Shown here one piece after another: positions 9,702-21,182 of a DNA stretch of 64,000 bases (its first letter is position 1; the number at the start of each line of letters is the position of its first letter). A program made the position numbers and the translations under genes. Source of the stretch: Ipomoea triloba (taxonomy: Eukaryota; Streptophyta; Magnoliopsida; Solanales; Convolvulaceae); contig NC_044922.1 of assembly GCF_003576645.1 (NCBI RefSeq), positions 16,761,839-16,825,838 of the forward strand, read 5' to 3'. Under the pieces are notes generated by a model. That model was given only the letters and a program-made list of their open reading frames with translations, was not told the DNA's origin and ran no database searches.

Positions 9702-11577
9702 TCTTGAGAGGTTGAGTCGAGCTAGCGACATTAAACTTAGCGCTTCATGGGAGGCACCCCATGTTATCCTTTACTTTCTTGCATTTTATTTTATTGCATT
9801 TACTTTATTTGCTTTAGTTAGATTTTAGATTTTAGTCTTTATTTGGTTTTCAAGAGGTTTGGAAATGGAATATTTGAGTGAGAATTGATCTATTTTACTT
9901 CTAAGAGAGTGGGGAATGGTTGGAAATTGGGTGTTTATGATGTGTTTAGGTGTAGGAGTGCTTTGGAAGTGTTTTGAATTGATCTACAGGTGAAACCGAG
10001 CACTTGGTGCAGAAAACGGACTAATTGCAGAACATTGCATCAAGACTTCAAGGTTCAGTTTCTTAACTCTGTTAATTTCTCTCTCTATTAGTTTTGAATT
10101 TGTGCTTCATTATTGATTTTATTCTTCGGATGCCCTCTATTGTGCTTAACTGCTTGTCCATCGATGACGATGTCCAGGTTTTAGTGTGGGGGGTTCTGTT
10201 TTGGCCTTGAAATTAAAATTTTTGTTGAACTTTGCTTGAAGGACTCATTGTGTAACACTGTGGATAGTCTATTTTCTTTGCTTTGTGGCTGTGACCACTT
10301 TCCCTTCTGTTGGTTGGTGGTTTGTTTTGGTGGTACTTGTGCAGCCTAGCTTGTTAGGGATGATTCAAGGTTGAGCTTTTGTTTAATTCAGTCTCTTGTC
10401 AATAGCTGGGTTAACCTCTAACTTAATTCTTGATCCTGTGTGTCATGCATTGCTAGTGAAGGCTTATGTGGAATTCCAGTTATACTTGTTTTGTTATAGC
10501 TTGTCCCAGTGCTCTTATAGTGAAGTCTAGAATTTGCATGCTTTGAAGTGATTTAGGCCATTGTTGTTAGCCCAAGCCTTTAAACATACCCTTTATTATA
10601 ATTGTTTTCCCTAGTTGTCTCCTTTGAGCCTTGTTTTTGTTTAATAAGTGCAAAGCACTTAACCCGTTCTTTGTGATTGTTTTTCTTGTTTAACCCTATT
10701 ATTCAACCCTTAGCCTTTAGCCATATATTTCCATCCACCCTTAGAGAGAATGTAGCATTTGTTCTTTAATTTAGAAGAGATTTCTTTTTGGAGCTTATTT
10801 TTGTTAGAATTACTCTTGATATCTTTGTCCTAGTGTGGGGGTTTAGTGAAAAGAATTAGTTGGTTGTTTTGTTTTGAAGAAAAAAAAGTTGGTTGGTTGA
10901 AAAGAAAAAAAAAAGGGGGGAAAGAAGATTGAAAGAAAAGAAAAGAAAAGAAAAATTGTTGTTTGAGAAAAAGAAGTTGAAAGTGGTGAAAAGTTTGTAA
11001 AAGAAAAGAAAAAAAAAAGATGAATAAAAGTGCAAATGGTTCATGTTGCTAGAAAAGTTGTGTCCAACCCCACTATTTTAGAGTGTTCTTATGTTCTCAA
11101 TTGTAGTTTGCTCCATTGTCCATACTTGTAGTATCTCTTCTAGATTAAGTTGTGAATAGATGTGAAATTCTATCCTTTGTTTATTTTCCATACCCCTTCT
11201 TTGTTAGCCACTCACCCTTAGCCCCATTACAAGCCGAATAAAGACCTACTTGATCTTAGCATGCAATTATAGAGTTGATCTATGGGTGTATGAAGGGCAA
11301 GTCTATGGGATCTCATCTTAAGCCAAGTTCTGCATAATCTCAACTGAGTACATGTGCATATAGGGTCCTAATCTACCTTAATTCTGGTGCCCGGTTATTG
11401 GCTTGAGAGGGGAACTCACTTGTGATTCTGAGATGATTCCTGAAGCAAGTTAGGTTGTATGAGTTGGTTGGTGGTTTGTTTGGTTGTGCAGGGAGAAAGG
11501 GTGATCAGTTTCATTGCTTGGATTGTAGATTGTCTTTGGTAATTGCTTGAGGACAAGCAAAAGTTCTAGTGTGGGGA
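9702..11577 (+). other. 3' untranslated internal region of the same element
   Basis: Non-coding. It contains the conserved gtcgagct-type phrase at about 9714, phrases of the form ctagtgtgggg (about 10184, 10831, 11569), a purine-rich block (10870-11020) of aaaag repeats, and ends ggacaagcaaaagttctagtgtggggag, which serves as the polypurine tract before the LTR. This layout is standard for Athila/Tat elements. Confidence 0.6.
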
Positions 11578-12093
11578 GTTGATATCTACTATTTTGTACA
11601 ATAATTCACCCCTTATTTTAGTTGTTTTGATGCTTATTTTCTTTATCCTAGTGAAATTGAGAATTGTTTGTGTGTTATATTGTTCTAAGGGTTGAATTAT
11701 CTATAAGGAGTAGCAAAGGAAGAATTTTGGAACATTTTGGACAAGTTTTGGAAGAAAAGGAAACTATATTAGGAAGGAAAGGAAACAAGAATACGAATCA
11801 GAAAAGAATTGGAAGTTGCCTCATGGGCCCAAGGCCTATCTATCTCCTATATATTCTACATATTCTCTACAATTTAAGGAGTTCCCAACCCTAGTTAGTT
11901 TTAGTCTAATTTTTTCTCTTTTCTTTAGATTAGATTTCCCTAGCATAGTTTAGATTAGTTTTACATTAGATTATTTATTTTCAAGCTTGGAATCACAGAT
12001 TGAAGTGGGATTTTTTCTTCATTATCAGTAAAGTTTTCTCTTCCCTTTATATTTATTGCAATGTTTATGGTTATTTATTATTGTTTTGCTTTG
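11578..12093 (+). mobile_element. 3' LTR (partial) of the non-autonomous gypsy-type element
   Basis: Starts TGATATCTAC directly after the polypurine tract. It has gggcccaaggcc followed by ctcctatatattct (TATA-like, about 11845) and a leader with ttagattag phrases and aagcttgg...ttcttc, the same order as in the other TGATA LTRs of this window. It is cut at 12094 by a CACTA-like terminus. Confidence 0.55.
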
Positions 12094-12140
12094 CACTACT
12101 ACAAAAATGATCATATAAGTATAGCTTTACACTACACCTC
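12094..12140. mobile_element. CACTA-like transposon terminus
   Basis: cactactacaaaaatgatca matches the usual CACTA terminal inverted repeat (CACTACAAAAA type). It sits exactly between the truncated gypsy-type LTR and the truncated copia reverse transcriptase. I could not find the matching opposite end in the window. Confidence 0.45.
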
Positions 12141-12691
12141 ATAATAATGTCATCAACGTAGACTAGAAGATAGACTCTGGCGGTGGCTGTGGTATAGTAG
12201 AAGAGAGAGACATCGGTTTTTGAAGCGGTAAACCCTGAACCTACCAAGAATTCCTGTAACCGATGAAACCAGGCACGCAGAGCTTGTTTGAGACCATATA
12301 GCGACCGCTGGAGCTGGAAAACATGACCCGGTTGTGTCGGATCCTCATAACCCGGCGGTTGCTTCATATACACCATTTCAGTCAAGCGACCATTTAGGAC
12401 GGTGTTGTGTACATCAAGCTGACGTAGAATCCATTTGTTTGAGACTGCAAGTGAAAAAAGCAGTCGAACTGTAGTTGGCTTAACCACTGGGCTAAACGTG
12501 TCAAAGAAATCATCCCCTGCGACTTGATTGAACCCCTTTGTGACGAGTCGTGCTTTGTACCGCTCAACTGAGCCATCGGCTTTGCGCTTGGTACGGTAAA
12601 CCCACTTGCAACCTATAATATTCATACTCGAAGTGGCCGGTATCAATTTCCAGGTGTTATTGTGTAATAAGGCATTGAATTCCTGATCCAT
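12141..12691 (-). pseudogene. Ty1/copia reverse transcriptase, truncated
   Basis: The minus frame shows the copia RT series: TWKLIPATSSMNIIGCKWVY, then KARLVTKGFNQ, then FSPVVKPTTVRLL, then LRQLDVHNTVLNG, KQPPGYEDP, LYGLKQALRAWF, and the catalytic YVDD box at 12149-12160. About 180 residues are preserved. Translation passes straight into the CACTA-like terminus after YVDDII, so the RNase H domain and the 3' LTR are missing. DVHNTV replaces the usual DVHNAF, a change expected of a relic. Confidence 0.9.
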
Positions 12692-13522
12692 GGCGTCACG
12701 CCACTATGGATGACTCACAGCTTGTGAGTAACACGTCGGGTCAACAATCGTGTTTAGTGCATAAAATTGTTCTCCCGTGCCCTTAGTCTTCCATCGTGTG
12801 TGCATAACATGAACCCTTTTGCTGTGCCTAACTACTCGTGTTTTGCGTATCTGTCGATGTAGTCGGAGCTTGTATGGCTAACCGGGGTGGCTCATGCGCA
12901 AGAGGTACAGTCACATCATCCAAAGTAGGTTGAGTTTGCGTGAGTATAGGGCTGGAACCTCATGGTGGCGTGGTAGGTTCCTGACTTGTGTCAACCTGTA
13001 GAGAATTTTGCAACGCAAAAGGAAAGATAGATTCTGCAAATCTGACATGACGACAGATAAAGACATTACCCGTGTTTAGGTCCATGTAGCGATATCCCCT
13101 AAAAGAGACTGGGTAACCTAGGAAGACATAGGGGTTGACCGGTACTCTATTTTATGTTTGTTATATGGTCGGAGATATGGGTAATATTGGCACCCGAAGA
13201 CACGGAGGAACGTATATGGTGGTTGTGTTTGGTAGAGGCGAAAGTGGGGACTTTGAAAGTGAATGGCAGATGATGCTAGAGTGTTAATTAAATATGTAGC
13301 CGTTTCAAAGGCATAGTCCCAATTTTGAGGAGTTGAACTTTCAACTAGAAGGGCTAAACTGGTTTCAACAATGTGTCAATTACGACGTTCTACTCTACCA
13401 TTTTGTTCATGTGTATATGCACATGATTGTCTATGATCTATACGGAGAGACTCAAAGATAGAATGGAGGCGTCGATACTCACCCCCTAAATCAGACTGTA
13501 TGGCTTTGATAGAACGCGAAAA
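12692..13522 (-). pseudogene. Ty1/copia integrase C-terminal and linker region, frameshifted
   Basis: Broken reading on the minus strand between integrase and RT. Recognisable copia phrases include RVFGCQYYPYLRPYNKHK followed by STP..FLGYPVSF (about 13200-13090) and CRHVRFAESIFPF (about 13060-13020). Several stops and frame changes separate them. Confidence 0.65.
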
Positions 13523-13933
13523 TCATTGTTCTACCATTACCCGGAAAGTATCAAAATCTTTATAAATGTCTGATTTTAACCGTAATGGGTAAAACCAGCA
13601 GGAACGCGAGAAATCATCTACAAATAAGACAAAGTAACGGTAACCATAAGCAGAAATAACAAGAGACGAACCCCATATGTCCGTGTAAATTAAATCTAAA
13701 ACATTTCTACTAGAATTGGAAACTCTATCTAAAGGAAATCTAGCCGATTTTCCAAGCTGACAGGCCATACAGACTTCTGCAATTTTGACTGAGGGTGATG
13801 TGACAGGACAGTGTTTTAAGACACACTGGAGGACTTGACAATGTGGATGACCCAGCCGCTGGTGCCAGACAACTGGTGACGCTCTAGAGGTAATAAGCGC
13901 AGTGTGAGAATGTGGAAGCAGCAGCTTGTACAA
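13523..13933 (-). pseudogene. Ty1/copia GAG-pre-integrase and integrase N-terminal fragment
   Basis: The frame shows VWHQRLGHPHCQVLQ and CMACQLGKS, the HHCC-type zinc-binding region, then LDLIYTDIWGS and YRYFVLFVDDFSRSCWFY, the start of the integrase catalytic core (the Asp of YTDIWG). The open frame stops at 13523 in the core. Confidence 0.88.
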
Positions 13934-13966
13934 ACCGCCAGTGGTCGACCCCCTAAGAAGTACCGC

Positions 13967-14290
13967 TTAGGTTTTGCAGTCCTTCACAACAAAATGAGAT
14001 TTGTGAAATTCAAAGTAAACATCATTCTCATTTGTAAACCTATAAACAGAAAGTAATGGTAACTCTAATTGAGGGACATGTAGCACATTTGACATTTTAA
14101 GATTTTGTGAATAACATGGAATTACTGCACGCCCGACACGAGTAACACCCAAAACTGTGCCGTTGCCCACTTTTAGAACATCCCCTTCGTTGTAGACTTC
14201 CGAATGCTCTAGCATCTGTGGGCTCACCGACGGTTTTCGGAATGCTCTAGCCCTGTGTTCGGATACCAACCATCTCCAGCCATGACCGAC
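13967..14290 (-). pseudogene. Ty1/copia protease relic
   Basis: The minus strand carries a decayed WYPNTG (normally WYxDSGA or WYxDTGA) near 14250-14270, followed by VGNG...LPLLSVYRFTNEND, the usual C-terminal part of copia proteases leading to GAG-pre-integrase. The catalytic Asp position reads Asn and the following frame is shifted, so it is inactive. Confidence 0.7.
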
Positions 14291-14299
14291 GGCTCACCG

Positions 14300-15239
14300 A
14301 AAACTGCAGAATTCGCTCGTGGACTTGGGCGGTCATTATAGCGCTGGTAGTAGTACACCGCGCTGTGCCCGTGAGACTAGCAAATTTGACATCGGGGTGT
14401 GCCGCCACGTCCGCCACGCTGAGAGTTCCCACGGCCACGACTGTTTCGGCCCCTGTAATTGGAAGACCGACCACCAGTGCTGCCACGACCTTCAAAATAA
14501 GCCGTCGGTGCGCGAGGTGAAGGAACGGAACTGGGCAGTACGTAATCATCTGCGTGGATGAATTCTTGTGCCCGTAGATTATCCGCCAGCTGCGGCAGCG
14601 TGACCGGTGTTCCTGAAACGGTAAGAGCGCTAGCCATGGCTCTGTACTCCGGTCGCAATCCGCGTAATGCGTATAGTACCTGTTCATCCGAGGAGAGGGG
14701 GCGACCGGCGAGAGACAGGGCTTCCACGATCATCTAACATGCCCCAAATACTCAGTCGGGGTATTGTCGCCTAGCCGGAGTGTTTAGAACTCGCCGAGGA
14801 GGCTCAGACATCGGGAGCGAGAGAAGGACGCCAAGGCGGGGGTGATGGAGTTCCACACCTCCTGGGCGGTGTTCCGGCCAACAGCAAGGTATATCACTTC
14901 CGCCATGAGGGAGGAAATCAAGAGTGACAAGATCGACTAATCTTGTTGTATCCACACCGCATACGTTGGGTTCGGCTGCGGTGGCGCCGGCGGCGTAGCA
15001 GCAGCAGCCGGTGGTGGCTTGATGGCGAGGGTCGTCGGAGGACACAGATTGGACCCATCGATGAAGCCGAGCAGTCCCTGGCCGCAGAGGAAGGGAACGA
15101 GCTGTGTACGCTAGTGTAGATAGTTCCTGGCCGTGAGTTTAACACTCACGTAATGGTGCGCCGTAGCCAAGGGATTTGGAGTCGGAGGAGGAGGAGCAGC
15201 GATGGTGATGGTCCGATCGGCGGTGGGTGGTAAGGCCAT
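14300..15239 (-). pseudogene. Ty1/copia gag relic with stops
   Basis: The probable original start is the ATG at 15239-15237 (MALPPTADRTITIAAP), followed by HYVSVKLTARNYLH and an in-frame stop. Further down are SSDEQVLYALRGLRPEYRAM and a Gly/Arg-rich stretch ending CQIC, the start of the CCHC knuckle (about 14380). Several frameshifts separate the blocks. GC content is higher than in the flanks. Confidence 0.8.
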
Positions 15240-15307
15240 AATGGCGGATGATTGTTCGAAGGTAACGGCGAAGGAAAAAAAAAGAAACAAAAAAGTAGGA
15301 CCTAACG

Positions 15308-15496
15308 CTTGTGATACCAGATGAACGATTAGATTTCACAATAATCAGATTACAACTAGAATAGAAACCTATAGGAGAAGGAGTAGAGAACTACCTTATT
15401 CTATAGGATGTGGTTATTGACTAGCCTGTAACCACATGAATGGAAAGCATACAATATAATAAAATAATAACAACAATAATAATAACATGACTAACA
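15308..15496 (-). mobile_element. 5' LTR and primer-binding site of the Ty1/copia relic
   Basis: On the minus strand the LTR starts TGTTAGTCAT (15496) and ends ...CGTTCA (15322), about 175 bp. Two bases later comes tggtatcacaag (15319-15308), a variant of the initiator-Met tRNA primer-binding site tggtatcagagc. This fixes the orientation and the 5' end of the element spread over 12141-15496. Confidence 0.75.
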
Positions 15497-15916
15497 CGAA
15501 AGTAGCTGAACTGAATTATTGAGTGCATTGCCAATTAATCCATTGGTTAATTGTTTTTCCCTAATTTTGAGTTTGTTAGAGCATCAATATTGCAATATCC
15601 CTAATCTGACACATTCTTTTATCATATAGTTTTTCCCTTATTTTATTTGCATATTTTATTTTATTTCCATTCCTTAATATTAGTTTGCTTGGATTCTAGT
15701 GAATTCCAAGACTTTACTGCCTAGAATTCTACATATCATACAAGTACGTGCCATAGTCCCAATCCTCAGAGGAACGACATTTACACCCTCTTTTACACTC
15801 ACAATTATACACATAAGGCATTTGTTGGTAATCATGTAGTCCCAATCCTCAACGGAACGACATTTCTCAATCTCAACTAATGCTTGATTTTTTATTTCAT
15901 CAACATTGAGGACTAA
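15497..15916. other. Decayed LTR tail sequence
   Basis: Contains two copies of tagtcccaatcctca(g/a)(a/c)ggaacgacattt (about 15754 and 15838), matching the 3' end phrase of the solo LTR at 16984-18496 (ccaatcctcaacggaacgac near 18431). Probably an older Athila/Tat-like LTR end into which the MITE at 15917 inserted. No gene. Confidence 0.45.
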
Positions 15917-16901
15917 GGGTTCGTTTGGTTCGCAGAAAATATTTGAAGGGAAGTGGAAGTGAAATTCTGTGGAAAAGTAGTTACCAAGAAGATAAATTCT
16001 GTTATTTGGTTGGTGGAAAAGAAGTTGCTGGGAAAATAAATTCTGTTGTTTGGTTGAATTTAGAATGGTAAGGAATAATGTGTATAAAGACCTAATTGCC
16101 CCTACTATTATTATTAATATTATTATCATTAATAATGCTAATAAAATTAATATTCATTAATAATAATGTTTTAATTTGGGGGCAATTTTTGGGTCTTTTT
16201 TTGGGCCAAATTTTTTATTTTTTTGTAAGATTTTGGACCAATCTTCTTTTTTTTTTTTAAAAAAGCAAATTTTGGGTTTAATTTTATTAGGTTTTCATTC
16301 TTATCTTCTCAACTGCAGTGACGAGTCCTGTTTGCGTGTGTGGCTTGTGGCGGCGAGCGGAGATGCAGCAATATTCGCCAATCCTCATAACTATCTTTTA
16401 TGGCTGTCATTGAGAGCACAAATAGAAGAGGGAAAAGGGACACAGTTCTGCCAAAAATAGCAAGTGGTGGAAGCGTAGGCTACGATCGTCGAGGGCAGAA
16501 GCGGAGGCGATGATTGGCGAGGGCAGAGGCGGAGGCGGTGATCGGCGACTGCAGAGGCGGAGGCGGCGACTGGCGAGGGCAGAGTCGGAGGCAGCGACAG
16601 CGAGGGCAGAGGCGGGTACTTGCTGGCTTTCCAGTTTCCAGGCAGGGAAGAAGAAAAAATGGCAGAAGGAAGACGAAAACAGAAGGGTAAAATGGTCTTG
16701 ACAACTCAATTTTTGTTCCCATCAGCCATGGAAAACAAAATCCGAGGGTCTACCTCCGATTTTGTTTTCCTGGAAAAGGGGGAACCCACTTCCCATTGAA
16801 ATTTAAGTTCCAATCAACCAAACATGAGAAAACACCAATTTCTTCATCTTTTGGGAACCTACTTCGCATGGAAAACAACTTCCTGCAAACCAAACATGCC
16901 C
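15917..16901. mobile_element. Tourist-like (PIF/Harbinger-type) MITE, 985 bp
   Basis: Terminal inverted repeats gggttcgtttggttcgcag and (complement of) ctgcaaaccaaacatgccc are flanked by the 3-bp duplication taa (15914-15916 and 16902-16904). The left interior, with tttggttggtggaaaa and ttagaatggtaaggaataatg, is shared with the 457-bp element at 49280-49736. The middle carries a GC-rich degenerate minisatellite (16470-16620) built on ggcagaggcggaggcg. No transposase. Confidence 0.8.
16470..16620. repeat. GC-rich degenerate minisatellite inside the MITE
   Basis: Five or six degenerate units of about 25-30 bp based on cgagggcagaggcggaggcg(g)tgat. Open on both strands only because it lacks stops; I do not regard it as coding. 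Confidence 0.65.
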
Positions 16902-16983
16902 TAAATCTAAAAAATATTGAACAATATATGTTAGAAAAGTATCACCATCTTGGAACTAATAATATTAGACACGTCTGTCACTC

Positions 16984-18496
16984 TGATAAGTGCTTATTTG
17001 TCTATATTTTCCCTCCTTTCACTAAGTCATTTTGTTTATAGATCATTCCAATTTTCATGAGAATTACTACTTATTTGTGTTATTTTGCAAGGAGTATGAG
17101 TTGGAAAGCATTGGAAGCAAAGACGGTGATTTTCATGCATTTGGAGTCAATGGGAGTAAAGGAGAAGCTATGGAGATGAGTGCAACACTTCCAAGGGAGC
17201 CTAAGAGTTGTATTTTCAATGGTATTGGTCATTTGGGCAAACCAAAACAAAAGAGAAGCAAAAGGTCAAGGTGTTGAAATTTCTGCACGTCGACATCTTA
17301 GTAATTGGATCATATCTCAGCCAAGGAATGTCCAAATGAGGTGATTCTTGCACCATTGGAAAGAAGACTTCAAGGGCTACAACTTTTCCTGAGATACAAA
17401 TTTCGTAATTCTGAACGGAAAATGGTGAAAAATAGCCTAGAAGACAAAGCAGCTGCACAGAGTTCGAAAATGCAGTTTCTGGAGAGTTGGCAAACGGCCT
17501 GGCACACGGCCGTGTACATGGGCGTTTGATTTATGCCGAATTACAATGTAAAAAGGCAGTTTTTGAAGAGGAGGCAAATGGCCACTGACACGGCCGTTTG
17601 GGACCTGCTCTGCTCACTATTTAAGCTCGTTTTGAGCATTTTGAACACGGTTTTGACCCATGGTTGAACCCTAAACACTCCCATTCACTCTCTTTCATAT
17701 TTTTAGGTTAGATTAGGCTTAGATCTATGTATTTTAACACTTTTGGAGTTTGTAATCTTGGATTTGAAGCTTGGATTTCAAGATTCTTCCTCCCATTTCA
17801 ATAGAGAAGTTTTCTTTCCTTTATCTCTTTTCTTTTGCAAGATTTAGGTTTATTACTTGGTTTTTGTGTTCTTGATGCTATTTAATCATGAATAGTTAGT
17901 TTATGGGCTTGAGTTAGGGTTGTATTATCTATTTTGATGCTTAGTATGTGATTGTTGCATAAAAGGGGATGCACACCAACCTAGGGTTCTTGAGTTTGAA
18001 TTGGATTTATTGCTTGTCTTTGGAAAGTCTTTCATTTCAATGGAAGTTGGATGGAAGACTTAAGCCAATCCAATCTCAAACCCATTTTCTCTTCCACGGA
18101 AATAGGGGTAGAATTGGGGCAAAATAGATTTTGTTCTTTAAGAACTTAGGTTGGTACACCATGGAAATGGGGCAACCTTTGTTCTAATCCTTGTGAAAAC
18201 TTGGATTCCTTTGTGCTAGCCTTGAGAACCTAGAGTTAATGTTCTTCCCCCAAACTTAAGTGTTAAAGCATCTAGATGGTAATGCCCCTAACTTGAGTCC
18301 TATTTCTTTATTTTGCACTCATCTATTGTTTATATGTGTTTGTTCTACCTCGTTGTCGTTTGCTTAGCTTCTTGTTGATTTTCTTGTGCTAGTGCCTAGT
18401 TTTGTGATTGCATATTGCGTGCCATAACCCCCAATCCTCAACGGAACGACATTTCACACTCGTACACTCACCATCACTCATCTTTGCTACACGTCA
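16984..18496 (+). mobile_element. Solo LTR (Athila/Tat-like Ty3/gypsy)
   Basis: The LTR starts TGATAAGTGC and ends ...TACACGTCA (1,513 bp). It is flanked by the 5-bp repeat cactc (16979-16983 and 18497-18501). A CG-rich island with cacacggccgtgtac (about 17504) and gacacggccgttt (about 17587) precedes ctatttaagc (about 17619). A related but unoccupied target, cacgtctgtcactcccactc, is present at about 53327-53346. No internal domain. Confidence 0.87.
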
Positions 18497-18501
18497 CACT
18501 C

Positions 18502-19100
18502 CCACTCATTAAAATAGCCAAAAGGTAGTTAAGTCACAAAATCATTCCAATAACTTAGAGAATAAACAAAAAACTCTAAGTCCATAAATTTGGAAAGATC
18601 CATACTTTAATGACTCAAGATAGGTTCAAATTAGCTTGTTCAAAAAATAGGTTTTAAAGTCCCAAGTCAAATATAGGACTAAAATATGCCCAAGATTTAA
18701 TGGGAAACCAAAACAAGCTGTCTTAATAGGCCATAATGACTTAAATTGACCTAAGGATCCAAAATTGAATGATATGTCTTATGAGTTAATAATATGCTAA
18801 ATTCAACCTTAATGCATGCTTTAACAAATTAAATGTATAATTGAAACAATAATGAAATATTTGACAAATATATCTAGCATGCTCGAATTTGCATATTAAT
18901 GTATTATTAACCCATATATCCTTAAATAAATTGCAATACTTTAGGCAATTTAATATAATCTTAATATTAAATTAAAATTCAAATAGCAAATTAAATACTT
19001 AATATTTGTATGATGTTGAATAATAATTTAATAATGAATTAAGGAGAAATTACATTGAACAATTAAGCTAGAAGAAGTGCAAATACGATGGAAAAAAAAA
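18502..19100. other. AT-rich non-coding sequence, partly repeated near 53340
   Basis: The first ~110 bp (ccactcattaaaatagccaa, then ttccaataacttagagaataaac) match 53341-53440 with scattered differences. The rest is AT-rich with no gene. Confidence 0.55.
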
Positions 19101-19740
19101 ATTGAAGCAGACCCAAATAACTAAAGTAGACTCAAATTTTTTTTTAATAGTGGACCCGGTATGGCCCAATAGACCAAACCCGGCCCATAACCTCAGCCCA
19201 TCATCTTCTTCTTCATCGTTCAGCAGTAAACCTAGCGTAGCAGATGGATGGCCCGAGAAGCAGCAGCAACAAACGGCAGCCATGGACGGACGAAGAGCAT
19301 ATCAGCAAGGGAGGAACCATGGTCGCCGGCGCCGCCTGAGGGAGGAGAAGACAGCAACGTCGCCGGAGAAGCCCAGCTCCGCCACTGCCGCCGCCGTTCG
19401 TGCAACACCAACACCACCGCCCGTCGCCTTCCGCCACCCTCTACGTCGCGAACCAGTCACCGGAGGACCTCCATCCGTTGCCGCCAGCCTATGTTCCGTC
19501 CGTCGTCCTCCGCATCGGAAAACAGCCGTGCCAACGTTTCTTTGCGTCACCGTCAGCCCACCCCCATCACCGAAAAAAGAAGCGTTGTCGACGGTAACCA
19601 AAAAAAAAAGAGAACGACTTTGTTTAAAAAAATTGCAGCCGTCATCCACCACCAACAATCACCTCCGGCGAGCTCATGGAGACGAGACCAAAAAACACCG
19701 GCAGGCAGTAGTTATAGGTTTATTTTCTTAATTCAATTAA
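19101..19740. other. GC-rich block, probably retroelement leader
   Basis: A sharp rise in GC (Pro/Arg/Ser-rich frames open on both strands) inside AT-rich sequence, abutting the copia LTR at 19979. The overlapping frames at 19102-19731, 19248-19754 and 19302-19658 show no domain. I read it as non-coding or decayed gag/leader sequence rather than a gene. Confidence 0.4.
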
Positions 19741-19978
19741 ATTTTATTTCTTAAATGCTAAAAAATATTTTCAGTAGCCCAAACATAATTAAATTGCAAA
19801 GAATATATTCAAATATGTATCTCAATTGTACAATGTATACAACATATTTAAATATAATATATATGCAATTAACTGAAACCAAAGTATATACTAAAATCTT
19901 AATGTATATAAAACTTAATATTGTTTTAAGCAAAACAATGAACCAGGCAGTGATAAAGACTCTATACCAAATGTTAGA

Positions 19979-20420
19979 TGTAAATAATCTAACCAAACAT
20001 AATAGTATACGAGAAACCTGATTCGTAGTAGCGGAAGCGCAAGCCGTATTGATCTCCAGCCACAGTTGATGTAATGCCTCTTGAATGGTAGACTGTTAGC
20101 CATATTTGTTAGCCATATTTGTCTCATATTTGTTAGCCATATTTGTCTCATACTTGACTCAGAACCACTGAGCAGTATGAGTACCGTGAACTGTATGTGC
20201 TATATAATGCTTGTCTTGTATCCCATCAATACAGGTTTATATAGGCACAGAGTCTGGTTGAATAACTACTACTAGTTATTTAGTACAACCAAACCACTTA
20301 GTAGTAGTTATTTAGTACAACCAAACCACTTATTAAGCCTAGTTAACTTGCACCACTTAATTAAGGTCCTAATATATAATATATAATATATATATATATA
20401 TTATTAGGGAAAATCTTACA
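19979..20420 (-). mobile_element. Ty1/copia LTR with primer-binding-like site
   Basis: On the minus strand it starts TGTAAGATTTTCCC (20420) and ends ...ATTTACA (19979). A TATA (cctatataaacc) lies near 20235. Beyond the end, ttggtatagagtc (19970-19958) resembles the initiator-Met primer-binding site. It is related to the LTR at 52537-52936 (shared gatctccagcca, cccatcaatacaggtttatata and cttgcaccac phrases). It contains a 33-bp tandem duplication (gtagttatttagtacaaccaaaccactt) at about 20265-20332. Confidence 0.65.
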
Positions 20421-20454
20421 TAACAATGTTGTGAATAAATTTCTTAACTCTCAT

Positions 20455-20985
20455 GCAGTTGCCCACTGACTTGCTTCAACAATTCGATCAATATATTCTT
20501 TGTCGTCTTCCAATAGCCCAAGTGCATAGCATGCATCACGGTAATTGTCATACAACACCCCATTGATTGTTCTTAAGTCTTTATAACACGTAGGCCCAGA
20601 TTACATTCAAAAGACATTTCAAATAGTACATCTCAACACTTCCAAGAGAACATAAAAAAACTCGACCAATTGAGAATCCTCGTTGTCTTGGAACAAATTC
20701 CCTTGTTGCTTGTTTCCAAACGAACTTTGTTGGCATCTCAGTATAAGTTAGTTGCTTTGCCTCAGTGTATTTTTTGTTCGCCTCAAGCCAAGCCAGAAAC
20801 ATGCTATCTTTTACCGTGTCGTTCTACAATGACATCGATTGGAGCATCCTCATCAAAATAAATGCTTTGTTCATTTGGCAGATGAAAATTCAAGCACTCT
20901 ACAGGAGGATATTTGTCCTCCCAGCAGCTTCGCAAGGCGATACATATCTACAATCGTAATACATTTTGACCTCATCACTAGTTGT
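20455..20985 (-). pseudogene. Helitron helicase (PIF1-like) relic
   Basis: The minus strand reads, across frameshifts, YDCRYVSPCEAA, then CLNFHLPNEQSIYFDEDAPI, then MFLAWLEANKKYTEAKQLTY, FVWKQATREFVPRQRGFSIG and YYLKCLLN, then LRTINGV and DACYALGLLEDDKEYIDRI. These blocks in this order are diagnostic of the plant Helitron Rep/helicase polyprotein between the helicase-like and PIF1 domains. There are at least three frame breaks and a deletion after CEAA. Confidence 0.85.
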
Positions 20986-21108
20986 CCTAGATTGTTTATC
21001 TGTAGTACTTAATTAAAAGAAGTTATAACTCGATCGTTGCCTTTGTTTACGTACTTGAATAGATATTTGATAGATCGAGATTTGAATACTATAATATACA
21101 TCATGTAG

Positions 21109-21180
<72 letters not shown>
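21109..21180. repeat. (TA)n microsatellite
   Basis: About 36 uninterrupted ta units. A second compound tract, (cata)n followed by (ta)n, lies at 21872-21937. Confidence 0.95.

Positions 21181-21182
<2 letters not shown>

Noticed and set aside
19102..19754. 209- and 168-codon Pro/Arg/Ser-rich frames
   Set aside because: Several frames are open on both strands; no domain; adjacent to a copia LTR and probably leader or decayed gag.
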